This document shows, piece after piece, positions 47,843-61,300 of a stretch of 64,000 bases of DNA. Numbering within the stretch: the stretch's first letter is position 1; each line of letters begins with the position of its first letter. A model generated the notes under the pieces. The model had not been told where the DNA came from, ran no database searches, and saw nothing but the letters and a program-made list of their open reading frames with translations. The stretch covers positions 6,402,001 to 6,466,000 of the forward strand of contig NC_064447.1 in assembly GCF_023343835.1 (NCBI RefSeq), written 5' to 3'. The stretch comes from Lagopus muta (lineage: Eukaryota > Chordata > Aves > Galliformes > Phasianidae). Position numbers and translations under genes: made by a program.

Positions 47843-48479
47843 AAACAATCATACTGGTTTAACCTTTGCTATTTAGTCACTGCCGACCACGTTCTAGCAC
47901 AGCAGAGCTCATGCATCCATTAACAGAGAAAATAATCCTGTACACAATATCCTTTCACGTACAAAATCACCAGTTAGCAGTATGAGGAATTTAGGACAGA
48001 GGACTGAGGAGTATTGTGAGAGTTTCTGGTCATGAGGTACACTGCAACCAGAAGGCACATCGGTGGCAAACCCAGAAGAGAGACTCATACATCCACCTCT
48101 GTCATTGGTAACTAGTGGACAGCACACTGAGCAAGATGTTGCTGGGAACATTGTTCAGTCCTGGACAGCAATATATTTCAGACGCCAGTCATAGTTAAGA
48201 TGCCTGTCCTTCTGGGCTTCAAATAATATGTGAAAATGCCTAAGTTAATATTAATCCTAATACCACATGAAAGTATGTTGTCAGGAATTGAAAGTTCTCC
48301 TGTAGCACGATCCGCTGAATTCCTAAGATTTACACACTGTTTTGTTTCCTCTGCAAAGCAGGTTGAATTACGCCAGTGATTCACATCCAGTGTATTTTTA
48401 TTCAAAGAACAAAATCATAAGAAAGTGGAAATCCGAAATACATTTTTATCCTAAACAGAAAGCAAACAGCAGGCTACCA

Positions 48480-48543
48480 GCTGGGGCTGGAACGAGATGG
48501 TCTTTGAGATCCCTCCAACCCTCACCGTTCTCTGATTCTAATT
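48480..48543 (+). mobile_element. Short CR1 3' end, opposite orientation
   Basis: gagatggtctttgagatccc followed by tccaaccctcaccgttctct and gattcta is the extreme CR1 3' end on the + strand. It is the only copy in the window that I read in this orientation. Confidence 0.8.
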
Positions 48544-50033
48544 GCTGCCAAGTATACCATTATTTCTTGTAAAAATCAATCATTACTTATTATAAGATAT
48601 GACTTCAAATAACACAAGATTATGGTTTTGTTCCAGTCAGAAATGTTCACATATAATTGGTGTTAACACCCCTCATCAAGCAGAAAGTAGGCAATTCCAA
48701 AGTTGTACAAAAACAGGGTCTAGAATCCATCAAATTGAGAAGAAAACAAAACGAAACAAAAACCACCAGAGTTTTGGTTTCACTTATTACACACAGGAGA
48801 ATGCTGCACTGCCACAGCAGCTGCAAATATGCTTATGCCTACAAAGCATATCCACAGAAAATGCACTTCTTGAACCTGATGGAACAGGAGTTTACAACAA
48901 CCAAACGCAGCATACACAGATAATATGAGCAACAACAGCTGTGAAGAAAGGGAAGTGTGTCTGAAGGCTTTTTGCAGCTCACACAAACAGCTAACAAGCA
49001 GTGCTGTTTCTTGCCCTCCTAAAAGCACTGAAACACAGATAGGTACAAGTTGACAACAACTTTCAAATCTTTACCTTGCTACATAGATATAGCAACAGAC
49101 ACAACTGAAGAGACAACTGTATTACTTTTTAGTTCCTAATGATGCCCCCAACTCAGATACCTGCCATATGAAAGCTGTGTATGTTAATGAGCATTTCTTT
49201 ATTATACCATTCATACCATCTGTATGAACAGGTAGCACTGAAGACCATGAGTACGTTACATTTACTCCTCTTCATCTTATAACCAATACTATACCTTAAT
49301 CCATCATTTCAATGCATTTCAATTGGAAACCAATGCTTCATAACCATGAAATAAAAGAACCGCCTTCAAGCCGATGAAGGAACGATGAAGGAACGCGAGA
49401 AAAGGAAAACCTCACAACGACCAGCTCTGAGCAAGATGTCATGGGAAGAAAGGAGGTACCGGCTCCCCATGCGTCCCTACATCACTTTGGTACTTGCTGC
49501 TCCTCAATGTACAATCCTTCCTAGAATCCCCTTTTTCACCCCTAAAGGTCTGTTTTCTGCCGTGCTGCCCAACAGTTCCATGGAGGGACTGCAAAGCTGC
49601 CCAAGGCAAAGCAGCAGGCACAGAACAAACCCCTGGCAGAGGAGGGTATGGGACAGCAAGCCTTGCAATGCCAACCAGCCTAAAATCTGCTCAGCTCAGC
49701 CCTCAATTCCTATGCTCACAGGCTGTATCCTCTGAATCCTAAAAGTAGTTCAACCTGATATTAAAAATGGATAAGCATGGATTTCCTTTTAAGTACATTT
49801 TTCTTTTGAAGTTGCTCTGCTCTTGCTTCAATATCAGAAGATGCTTCTAGGCTAACTTTCCTTTTTAAAAATATGTAAATACAAATTACTGAATATGGAA
49901 AGAAAGCTGAGTTTAACTTCACACTGTACTTACCTAAATAAATTAATACTAGCATTAATAATATAAAGTGATAAAATATGCATGGTGATGCGTATTTTAA
50001 AAGTGCAGAAAAATTTTATGCTACCCGTTGCAG

Positions 50034-50075
50034 TTTTCATGGAAATAAATAGGAGGCATTGCTTTTGAAGTGACC
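50034..50075 (-). mobile_element. Mariner-like terminus remnant
   Basis: ttttcatggaaataaatagg aggcattgcttttgaagtga is the reverse complement of the terminus at 11.21 kb with several substitutions. Only about 42 bases are recognisable. It ends 130 bases before the next CR1 copy. Confidence 0.7.
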
Positions 50076-50204
50076 GTGTCAGCACATGCCTTCTTTGGTA
50101 TCGACTGCCAATTACTGTTCAGACAATCTGGTGAATCACCACTCTGACTGCAGTGCTATAGCTGCACGCTGTTAATTATGCCATCGTCTTAACATGATAG
50201 CCAC

Positions 50205-51030
50205 ACAGTAACAGAATAGCAGGGCTTGGAAGGGATGCCACTGAGTCCAACCCCCTGCTGAAGCAGGTTTCCCACAGCACGTCACGCAGGCAGGCATCCA
50301 GGCAGGTCCTGAACATCTCCACAAAAGGAGACTCCACCACCTCTCAGGGCAGGCAGCTCCAGTGCTCAGTCACTCTGACACTGCAGGAGTTTTGCCCTGC
50401 ATTAGTGTGGAACTTCCCTGTTCCAGTTTGTGCCCGCTGCCCCTTGTCCTACTGCTGCTTGCCACTGAAAGGTGCCTGCCCCCCATCAGCTTGACTCCTG
50501 CACTTCATATGTTATGAACAGTGATGAGATCCCCTGTCAACCTTCTCTTCCTCAGACTAAAGAGATCCAGGTCTCAGCCCTTCTTCATACAGGAGATGCT
50601 CCAGGCCCGTAATATCTTTGTGGCCCTACGTAGTTGGACTCTTTCTAAAACATTACTGTCAGAGGAGCCAAGAACTGGGTACAGTATTCCAGATGTGACC
50701 TCACCGGGGCAAAGTAGAGGGGAAACATCGCCTCCCTCAACCTGCTGGCTACGCTCAATGTGCCCCAGGATATCCCTGGGTTTCTTGGCCACTAGGGCAC
50801 ATTGCTGCTCACTGCCAACTTACTGTCCACCAGCACACGCAGGTCCTCTCTGCAAAGCTCCTCCCCAGGTCAGTCCCTAACCTGTAATGATGCATGTGGT
50901 TATTCCTCCCCAGGTGCAAGACCCTGAACTTGCCCTTGTTGAACCTCATCAGCTTCCTCTCTGTCCAACTCTCTACTCTATCCAGATCCCACTGAATGGC
51001 AGCACAGCCTTCTGGTGTGTCAAATGTCTT
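50205..51030 (-). mobile_element. Long CR1 LINE fragment (about 0.8 kb)
   Basis: Begins agcagggcttggaagggatg and carries ccactgagtccaaccccctg, tgccccttgtcctactgctg, agatgctccaggcccgtaat, tccagatgtgacctcaccgg and cttgcccttgttgaacctca in CR1 order on the complementary strand. It covers the 3' end and part of ORF2, and is the longest copy here. Reading frames are broken. Confidence 0.92.
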
Positions 51031-53273
51031 TCAAAAAGGAAAACAGTAACAGGGCTTCAACATGGGCCAAATTTAATACTTCACAGTGCCAAGAACTAAA
51101 AGTAAAAAAATAAAAAAATAAATAAATCAGTCCTGTATTGTCTTGCTGTTTTAAGAACACTGATACATATATACTGTCTTAAAAGTTTTATTTGGCCTTC
51201 AAGTTTTAAGCAAAATAATTGCATATGATTTATTTTCTCCATCATGAATAATGGGGAAGGGTGATCAGAATCAGCTTTGTGTAGCAACACCACCAGTATA
51301 CATACAGATGATATTACCACTCCAAAATTATGAGGCCTCAAGCCTTCATACTACATCAGATCAGCGGAACATTGTGAAAAAGAATCAAAATACTTCCTCC
51401 TCCCCATTCATATATATGCTGCAAGGCAGAGATTTGCAGATGATTTTGGAATAACTAAGTAATATTTTTCTTCCCTCCTGAGAACTCATATGCACAGAAC
51501 TAGGGAAAAAATGGTTACTCAAAACTGCAGCTGAAAACAAATGCATTTTCTCTGATGTCTGCATTTGAAAATCTTTGTTCACAGTATATTTCATTATAGG
51601 TGTTAATAGAATATTTAGTCTTTATCAAGTCTGCAGATTCCCAATTTCTTCTGTTGACTTTCACAGCAAAATCCAGGTCACAACAAATCTCACAATTTTA
51701 GCTTATGTTTCAGCACTCCAGAGCAAAAGTTCTCCATCAGTGTTATCTAGGTGGTGAAAGGAACAGACTGCCATGCCAAGTATGCATTGCTAAGTGACTA
51801 CAAAAGATACCACACTGAAATCCTTTACTCATTCCAGTGCAAAGGAAGGGCGGCAAAAGATCAGTGGACTTTGCTTGCTTATGGTAGGATAGTTCTGAAA
51901 TTAGAAGATGAAGAGAGAACAGCTTTCCAAGAATAAGATCCTTAAAGCTGCAGAAGTTACACGTATCTTTTGGTACCTTTTCACTTGGGGTATCTACTAG
52001 TTAATCCAGTAAAAGTGTATTTTATCACATCACTACTAACCTTATATAGAGAATGAGATGGAAAGGGGCTGCATCATCCCAAGAATGATTTCTGACATTT
52101 TACTACTGATTGAGCCAAGCATACAAGCAATGCTAACCATCATTTAAAGAATGCTAGGCAACTGCAAAATGACAAAACTTCAGGTGAACGAGGCTTTAAC
52201 AGATTTCCATTAAGTCATCAGTAGATTAATATTACCCTGTACAGCACACACACAAAAAATCATATAATTCAAATCTACGTCAGAAAATTAGCAAATAACC
52301 ATCTTGGTGAGTTATACTACATTCTCTTGGTGCCAAGGGAAACGATTAGCACTGGACTACCTCCAGGTCACCAAGCACCACCAAAGTCACTCTCCCTGAA
52401 GGGAACAGGAGTGGTCAAGCACATGTTCCGCAGCTGACAAGCATGGGAGAGTGAACAGCACCAGCTACTGATGGCCATCAGGTCAAACACGTGGGATATT
52501 GTGGGAAGCCAGACTGTTTGAACTTCTACCACCACTGAACAGGATTTAGCTCCACGTTCCCAGCAGTTCAGCATCTTCCACTGGCATGCACCTCCTAGTA
52601 GCTGCTGTGAACTACTGGGTTAACCACACGTCTCACTTCCAACCTAGACAGCTTCCAGCTCCAACATCCCGGCATCCTGGACCAAGGATGGGACAATTCC
52701 TTCTGAAAGCAGAGACTATCCCAACATCTGATGAGCGAGGAAGAGTAAACAAGAACACACTGATCCTTTCAACTTTTGAATGGACATTACGAGAAGAAAC
52801 AAAATTTGCAGCTGTGCATTTCAGCTTCACCCTTAGCAGCCAGCTGTGTTTCCCACAGTACTCCTGGTTACTGAGGGGAAGCATCGACAGGCTTGCACCT
52901 ACATTTTTTCCTAGGAGAGAGCCTGGAAAAAGGCTTGAGAAGCAAACACACCCAAGCAGTATCAGACATTCCTGTCAGATCCATTAGGAGTCGCAGCATG
53001 GAAAAACAACAGTAATGTCACTGAGCAGCTGCAGTGGGGTCCCAGTAACCAGGCCCCACAGCCACCAGCCAGCAATATCATCAAATTCTGCTCTATATTC
53101 ATGCACAGTTCATTAGACCTACTGCGTTCCCAGCAAGCCAGCCTTTCTGTCACAATTTTCCAGTAACATCTACTCTTGGCAACAGAGGAGCCACCCTCTG
53201 TACTTCACTCATTAGTGGAGAGCATTAGTCAGTTTCTTATGATTGCTGGCTCCTTCCAAAGCATACAAATTCA

Positions 53274-53276
<3 letters not shown>

Positions 53277-53335
<59 letters not shown>
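53277..53335. repeat. 59-base uninterrupted A homopolymer
   Basis: A continuous run of A after aattcagtt, followed by ggaaaggaaaattcatcc. No target-site duplication or gene-derived sequence is evident to its left. Confidence 0.95.
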
Positions 53336-53337
<2 letters not shown>

Positions 53338-56300
53338 AAAGGAAAATTCATCCTTCCCCAGGTCTGCCTGACATGGCTCTAAAGGCAGATACCAGAAGCA
53401 GTACTTACTGCAGAAACTTCCTATTTATTCATTTTCCAAGACCAGTTGCAGGCTACAGGAAGTGGAACAAATGCTGGATTTGAAAGCAGTCTCCATTCTC
53501 CAAAGAATGCCTCCAGAAGACAACTACAGAGTGCTATGATAGGCCTATTCACTTCTCCTTAAGTAGCATTTACTTTCCTCCAAGACAAGACAAATTTCAG
53601 CATGCATAACGTGATGCCTGACCCTCTAAACTACCAAAGATCTTGCAGCCTCATCCACATTAGCAGCCCAGATACCTACAGTGGAAACTGCTGAGTTGTA
53701 TGAAATAGCTCTGAACAGCACTGTTGCTCATAAAATACTTTACTTCCTGGTCATCCTTGGCTTGAATCTTGCTGTGACATCAACATGCCCATTGGCCACA
53801 ATATGTCAGGAATTTATTCATGGATTTCCTAGTGAAGGAAGAGCAAGGCTTAGTTTAAGACCATAAAGCATTTTCAGATTCCTCAGACAAGAGTATATTA
53901 AGCATTTGTGGATTGTTGGTTGCCATCACTCCATGCAACAATTAGCTTGACAGGTCACCAATCCAGACACAGAAGAGCTTGCCCTCTGGTTCACTGATAA
54001 GAAGTTAGCTGGATGGGTCCACTCACCGTAAGGTTAAACCTCTGCTCCCCCGTTCTCTGCTTAGCAAAAAGCCATCAGTAGTTTACATCAAATCTGTCTC
54101 ACCATACTTAAAAACTGAACACATTCAGCATGTTTTTGAGGTTTCTTGGTTGTTTTTGTTCAGTTGTTTGTTTGTGTTTGTGTGTGTAAGCATATGTTCT
54201 GTGCTGCAAAAAAAAAAAACAACGGTAGTGGGTTGCTGGTTTTTTTTTTTTCCTTTGTACTTCAAGCAGACCCTCAAATAAATACATTCCTCCTTTTTAA
54301 ACATTTCCTAACAGTTTCAGTCAGATCTGCCAAAACAGTACATTGCCCTTTCTAAGCTGTTTTTGCCAATATTGACAAAAAACACCACATTCCTTTTGGA
54401 GATCAATGAAAACCAATCAGAATGTGTATTTTTTGTACTTTATAAGTTAAACATTTTTCCTCAGCTAAGTGTTCAAGAAACAATCTGTATCCCGACGACT
54501 TCAAAGATCTAAGCAGTTTACTTTCATTACACTCCCGTCTCAGACTTACAGCACGTAACATTCAGCATTTGCCCTGAAACCGAAGAGAGAAAGGTTTAAC
54601 AAGCTGTAAGCCACTAACTGCCGTTCACCCCTCACCCTCTTTCCAAATCCACCGGCTCTGCTCCTATTTATAAATGTTCTTACTCAGATTTCCACTTCAT
54701 CCTGCCATGCTCAAATAGCTAACATTTTTCTTGATTGGGAAACAACCGAATGGGACCAAACACGTTAGTTCTGTTACCCCTCAATGTGATGCAGAGGGTA
54801 ACAATAAAAGATGCCACTTTTTGCTAAACTAGTAAAACCTACAGCAAATTACAATGTTTTTAACTGTGGATCCCAGTCCCAAAAGACAATGTGGTTACAT
54901 ATAGCCTCTGCTAAGCTCATTTCCAAAGAGCCTCTCTCTCTCTCTCTCCTCAGGGCAGTGCTCTACCAGGCATTAGCTTTCATTACACAAACTTTGTGTA
55001 AGGCTGAAAATACTCTGACTTATATTAGCATAGTTGCAATCATCCTGAATTTGCCTTAGAGCAACCAAAAATACCAAATTCTGCTAAGCAGTCTGTAGCA
55101 ACAAGGTGCCTGTCTGCAACTCTGGATGCTGCTAATGCAACAAGCGGTAAGAAAACCTGTTAATTCAGGTTAGAGATTCTTCCATCTTTCACAAATGGAC
55201 ATTGTGACACGGGTACAAAACCCCTGGTGAGTGCCAGTCACAACAGAACACTTTCTTCATTGTTTTAACTATTCCTTGCACACTGAGGTACTAATAACAA
55301 TAGTGGCATTATTAAGCACAGATTTTCATCATCAACAGTCACCCAGTCCAGTCCCAGCAGCATACATCTAGCACAAAACAGCCTACAGTTCACTCCAAAA
55401 CTACACAAAAACAAGCTCATGAAGATTCTTCAGCTACAGCATCTGTCCTACCATCTCCACAATGTCAGAACAGACTGGACTTCAGACTTTGCTGAAGTAT
55501 TTGATGCATGGCCAGAACACCCACGTGCCACATGCAACTGAAGCCACCAAAGTTCAGCCAGTATATCTGAACATTCTGAAATCAGTTTTGAAAGATTACA
55601 TTTAGATTCTGAAAGAGAAAAGGTCGACGACAATTGCTCTCACACAATCAGGCTGGCAGAAAGATGCTTCCATTTGTCTCTGGTTGTAAACCTTCATGAT
55701 AAAATGCCCACAGCCAGCTCTAATGGAACCTTTTTTCCTGACTTGTTCTGCAGCTGTACTTTAAAAAAAATGTCTCCTCGTATGCCAAAGAATCACAGAC
55801 CTCAATTAATTACAAACCATCAATGGAAGTCTAGCCATCCTGCATTGTCCTAACTCGGAACTTATGATCTCACTTCCGATCTAAAAATATTTCCCACTGA
55901 TTGAATGGAGCTGCACACATTTTCACTAAATACTGCAGCACGCAACTTCGCACGGCACACATAATGTGTTCATGCTGAGTAGATGACATAGCATAAGAAT
56001 TAACAGCAATGGAAAAAGGCAACTTATACAGACCCACAGAACATAATCATCACATTGTTCATACATCCCTGCCACCACTGTTCACTCTGTTCCAGAAAGT
56101 CTCCAGAGGAAGCAAGATAGAGCAGCAGAAGCTGATGAACTTCCAGCTGCAAAGGGGTGGGAGGGAAATGAAGCAGAGTGATTAGCTGAAGAGATTTATT
56201 GTACACATACATTCAGTGTTAAAACTCAGCCTCTACTGCAATGATTTCTTTGGTATTCATTTGATGGTTTATGATTCAAATGCTACCAAGCTAACAGTTG

Positions 56301-58261
56301 CTCAGCATGAAAGCTTTTCTTCAGAACACAAAACAAGGTTGTGAAAAGCCAAGACCTTGATAGAAAAGCACTCTTACTATATCTCAAAAGTGAGAAGGAC
56401 CTTCTGATATTAACCCACCAGACTGGAAAATCTTATCTCCTAAGTCTGTGTGAGTCCAGAGAAAAATCCAGTGTGCAACAACTCAAAAAACGCAGTGTTC
56501 TCTCTCTCAAGATCTTGCTATATTGCTTTCTTCAACTCAGAGAGCTCACTTCATTCTCTAGGCACAAATACTTAAGAGTTTTCCCCCAAATGCATCATGA
56601 AGCAAAATTTTTTATTCCAGTTGCTGTATTTTAACAGCCTTTGGCACAGGCAGAATCTGCATACAGCCAATGCTGCAAAAGACAACAACGTTGAAAATGA
56701 TTCCTTTAGGCTTTTCACAAGTTCATAACATATTGCTTGGAAGAAAACAACTTTGAATACCACCCTTGTAAAAGAAGTCAGTTGTTTGTCTTAATTTGAA
56801 TTAAAAATTAGATAAAATAGAGGGGACGGGAAACAAAGTCCAAACATGGCTATATAGTATATATCACTCAGTACAGTAATTCAGCAAAATGAAAGTAATT
56901 ATTTCCTTAATTAAAAAGAAATAAATATAATTTATTTAAAATAATATATAAAAATATATTATTTTTAATTAGTTGCAGGTTTACAAAATGCATCAATAGC
57001 AAATTAATTCAGTCACCATGCAAATGATATCAACTATTACTGCCACTTCCCATGGAGCACAGGAATCCTATCACAGGAACAAAACCTCCTTGCTCTTACC
57101 GCTGACATTGATTAGCAAGCTCAAGAACTCCACAGACTGTTACATGTCACATAGCTGCAGGGACATCCCAGGGATTTCTACCTTACAACTGACTTGTTCT
57201 GCTTTCAGAAGTCATTTGCCTTCAAAACACACGGTTTTGTCCGCATTTCACTTCCACTTTGAAGTAATAGGCCAGCTCTTACTAGTTCAGGAAGGAAAAC
57301 ACGTTGTTGTTGTTGTTATGTTCTAGAACAGTGGACAAAAACATCAGGCTGTCTGACAAGCCAACAGGCTGACCCAAAACTTTTTTCTTTTAAAGAAAAA
57401 AGCAACAAAAATAAAAGCATTAATGAAGTGCATTCAATGCACTAATACTACAGAGGATTATGCTCTAGACAGTAGTTCTGCTTTGCAAATCTCCTCACTA
57501 TCACTAATGGAAGTAACTTACACTACTTCAAACTGGTTCGTCCTATCAAGTAGGACCTACTTGCGTATTATTTGTAATAAACATAATAGTCTGACTAGCA
57601 TAATTACAAAGTGATTGAGCAACTATATTCAAAATTAAAGACTCAGAGTAGCAGTAACAGAACTCTGCAGTGTAGGTTGCCATCTGATGAACTGTGTCTG
57701 CAAGTGTAGAATGGAATGGAGATCTGGAAAGCAGACAGAGAGCCAACAGACGGTGCAGCTCTACGCTGGCATCACTGGTCTCAACAAATAGGAGGCTGGC
57801 TACAATTACAAAGAAATGTCAGAGATGTGACATTTTCAACAAATTAAAAAGAAAAAAGAAAAATTGTTTTGAAAGTATGAAGTGTGTCTTATTTTGGTCA
57901 TCCTTAAGTACTCTCACATTTGACATACCTGCTATATTTCTCACTCATGTTGTTTCATGTGAATCGAAACCGTCATCTGCAGAGCTGGAAGCACAAAATA
58001 TATCTTAGAATATATGAACTCTGAAGAAAAGTATGAGGCTTCTCCCCTCCCTAAACACCTCAGCTCTACAAGACGACTGGTGAAACTCGGTGTGGAGTTA
58101 TTAAAATCAAAACAGTTCAACAAAATTTATGTTGTTGCTTCAAAGAGAATAAGGAACTTTGTTTCAACTAAAACTGATGAACTTCTTCCCTAAGTAATCT
58201 AAAAGAATGGCGACCTTCCCACACCATTCAGCTAACTCCATTTCTAAAAAAAAAATAATAC

Positions 58262-58314
<53 letters not shown>

Positions 58315-58321
58315 TATATAA
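58262..58321. repeat. (AT)n microsatellite
   Basis: About 30 AT units with two G interruptions (tatgtata), flanked on the left by an A-rich tract. Confidence 0.95.
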
Positions 58322-61300
58322 AATAAAAGGAAGAACTCTGAGATGACTTAAAGTCTACAGCAAAATCCGAAGGCGTTTAAGTATTTCAGGATGCAATTTA
58401 TGGCAGAGTTCTGAAATGGATACTCCTAGTTCCTGTTGCTTTTACTGGAATATTTTTATGGAGAGTCATTTTTTTCCCACCCTACCCTTTTCCTTTACTG
58501 AATTTCCACACAATAACTTCAAGTTGACCATCACCGGACATCTGAACAACAATAAAAAAGCTACAGCTGGATCCTGTATTAGTCCCAGCTGCATGGGATC
58601 TCTGGCTGCCTTCACAGAACAAGAGAAGTCAATAGGAAAACAGTAGGGAAACTTCTTTTAGCAGCCTAACTTTGAATAAATCACTTTTCCATATGCTACT
58701 ACAACAAACTATTTTACTACTTAATGCAAACTGAAATTTTTCTCCCTGTTTTCACCCCTTTTCTTAAAAAAAAATAAAATAAAATAAATCTCTCTTTAAA
58801 AACCTTTACTACAAAATACCAGAAAATAATCATCTCCAGATGGTCTTTCAAGTCTAACATACCACAATGGATGTATCTGCCAAGTCCACCCACCCACAGG
58901 CTCCATAAACTTCAGAGTATTATTTGTATTTAATTTGGATTACTAATTTCACCCAACCTTTTCCATTTATGATACAAGTTACTTTTGCAGGCTCGCAAGG
59001 TAAGCAGAAGATACAAAAGGACACTAAGAATAGGGACATAAGGTGCACTCTCTGCTTAGGCTATCAGTGAATTCACAGCGGAAGGGCTGAAGCTTGCCTT
59101 CTTTTATGTTTGCTCTTATAAAATATCACCTAATCTTTTAAAACATTCACGTGAAATTATGTCATTTATTGGTACAAAACCAAGACTAAACACTGCAGTC
59201 CTTCCAAACTCATGTTGAACAAAATGAGAGAAAAGAGCATTAGATGTATTTTGATTTAACAACAAGAAAAAAAAAAGCCCTTGGGGGGGGAAGCCTCATC
59301 CGAAATCTTTAAGAAGCAAAGATGCTATTTAAAGCCCAAAAATGCACTTCCTACAGAAAAAAAAAAAAAAAGCCACCAAGAAAACACACCATAAAATCAA
59401 CTCCACATGCTGTATTTGTCTGTCGTTACTAAAAGTCCTCCAGCAAACTGCAATGTCACAAACAGATCTCACATAGCAGAAAGGAGATGGGCTTAACACC
59501 TAGTTTGGGATTTCCAACTTGCAGAACAAACCAGCATCAGCTACAGCACCCATCAGCAAACCAGGCAGCTAAGGAAAGCCTCTGCACTCTCCCTTCTGTG
59601 ATCAACAGTTCTCACAGACACAGCAGTTGTTTCTCTAAACTTTAGGTCTGACTGACCCCGACTACCAACTTCAAATTGCAGGTAAACAGCAGCTTGTACA
59701 GAAACTGCAATTCAGGAGTAGCAGCTCCAGGACAAGAGATGTAAGAAAGAAGCACAGCGTCATTTCTCCTGTTCCTACAATAATGCTGGATTCTGCATTA
59801 CAATGCTGCAGGTGCACAACATCAGAGAAACCAAAGGTGGGACAACAGTCAAAACCAACCTGCAGAAGAGCGGGTAAAGTAAGTTCTATAAAATAAAAAA
59901 TTACTTTTGAGACTATAAACATACACCTCAATAATACAAACTGCCTGCTAATGCGTGGCATGACAGATACCACATGCAAAGAGAGCTTTCCCCAGTGTTT
60001 GTTAGCAGTGAGGTTACAAAATACAAGGCTACACTGAGGTTTACTTTGGGCTGAGAGAGAGGTTCCTGAAGATGTATGGCTGAACATTAAGGGCCTGGTT
60101 TGGGGGACTACGTGCAGAATTCTGGCAGTTTACAGAAAAAGAATTGAGAAAGAAATAACCAAAAATTGAGGGCAAAAAGGGAAAAAAATCATAAAACAGT
60201 ACATGCAGATTTACCTACCCAAACCAATAAACTACACAGATCTACATCAAGGGACTATCAGCTGGCGTGGTTCATACACTGCAGCTCCTGCACGGGCAAC
60301 CCTGAGCAGCCGAGCACTTCACACAGAGAAGAGTCAGGTCTACCTGGTCTTCTCAAGGACTCAGAACAGCACCCACACAGCACCAAGCCCCTTCCCTGTA
60401 CTCAGTACGATTTCAGGGTCAGAGAGCACTCTTAGTCTGCAAGGTTCCTCCCAAAAAACAGTTTCTCCATTCCAAAGCCACCAGCTCTTCTTGCTGCCGC
60501 TCGGCTTAGCTCAGCTTCTTGGGAAAGCCTTCCTCCACAGCCCCTGGCTGCCCAGGCAGGAGATGCAGCCACAAAAACAAGCAGCAGATTTACAAATTCA
60601 AAAATGGGATTTGCAAGTGGTCAAAACTGTGCTCAGAGGGAACATACAGCCTGGTGGGAAAATTCCTCTTGGGTCGATTTGAATGCCTGGGCAGGAAGTT
60701 CATTAGTCCACACTTAAATGAGTAAGGGAAAAAAAAAAAAAAGACTCAGAATCTGATTACTGAATATAAAAAAAATACTCCTTCCAGCAACAATAAGTCC
60801 TTATTTTGTCATCAGCAATCCGCTTATAAATGCCCTTTTGCCAACTCCCCCTCTTGCAGCATGCCTTGTGAGGCAGCAGGACCCGCTGCTGTCAGCATCT
60901 GACCCTACAGACAACACTGCCTGTGAGCCAAACAAAGATCTCATTAAGGACCACGATATTTACAGGGCATCAAAATGAAAATCCAACAGCAAATAAAAGC
61001 TTCTGAAAACCTGGAACTGTGCAAGCAAACAACCTGAATGGTATTCTGCAGTCTGAATGTGATAGCACACAACACAGCTCCATGCTGGAATTTACACTTA
61101 CAATTAATGGTGCGGCTGTACAAAAACATGGAGGTGACCCATTAAACAACCACATCTCACAGTTCTGAGACAAAACAAGAGGCCGTTTTCCTGCTTGCAT
61201 GCACCAGTTCTTTTTCAGCCTTTCTGTGCATGAGAGAAAGGGAGAGCAAGCAGCAGAGAGACGGATCTGTGCCCTTTCTATCCATCTACTCCTTTTGCCA

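Noticed and set aside
60203-60682. 159-codon + strand frame in the large CYTH3 intron
   Set aside because: Unrecognisable low-information sequence with no splice or promoter context; expected by chance in 22 kb of intron.
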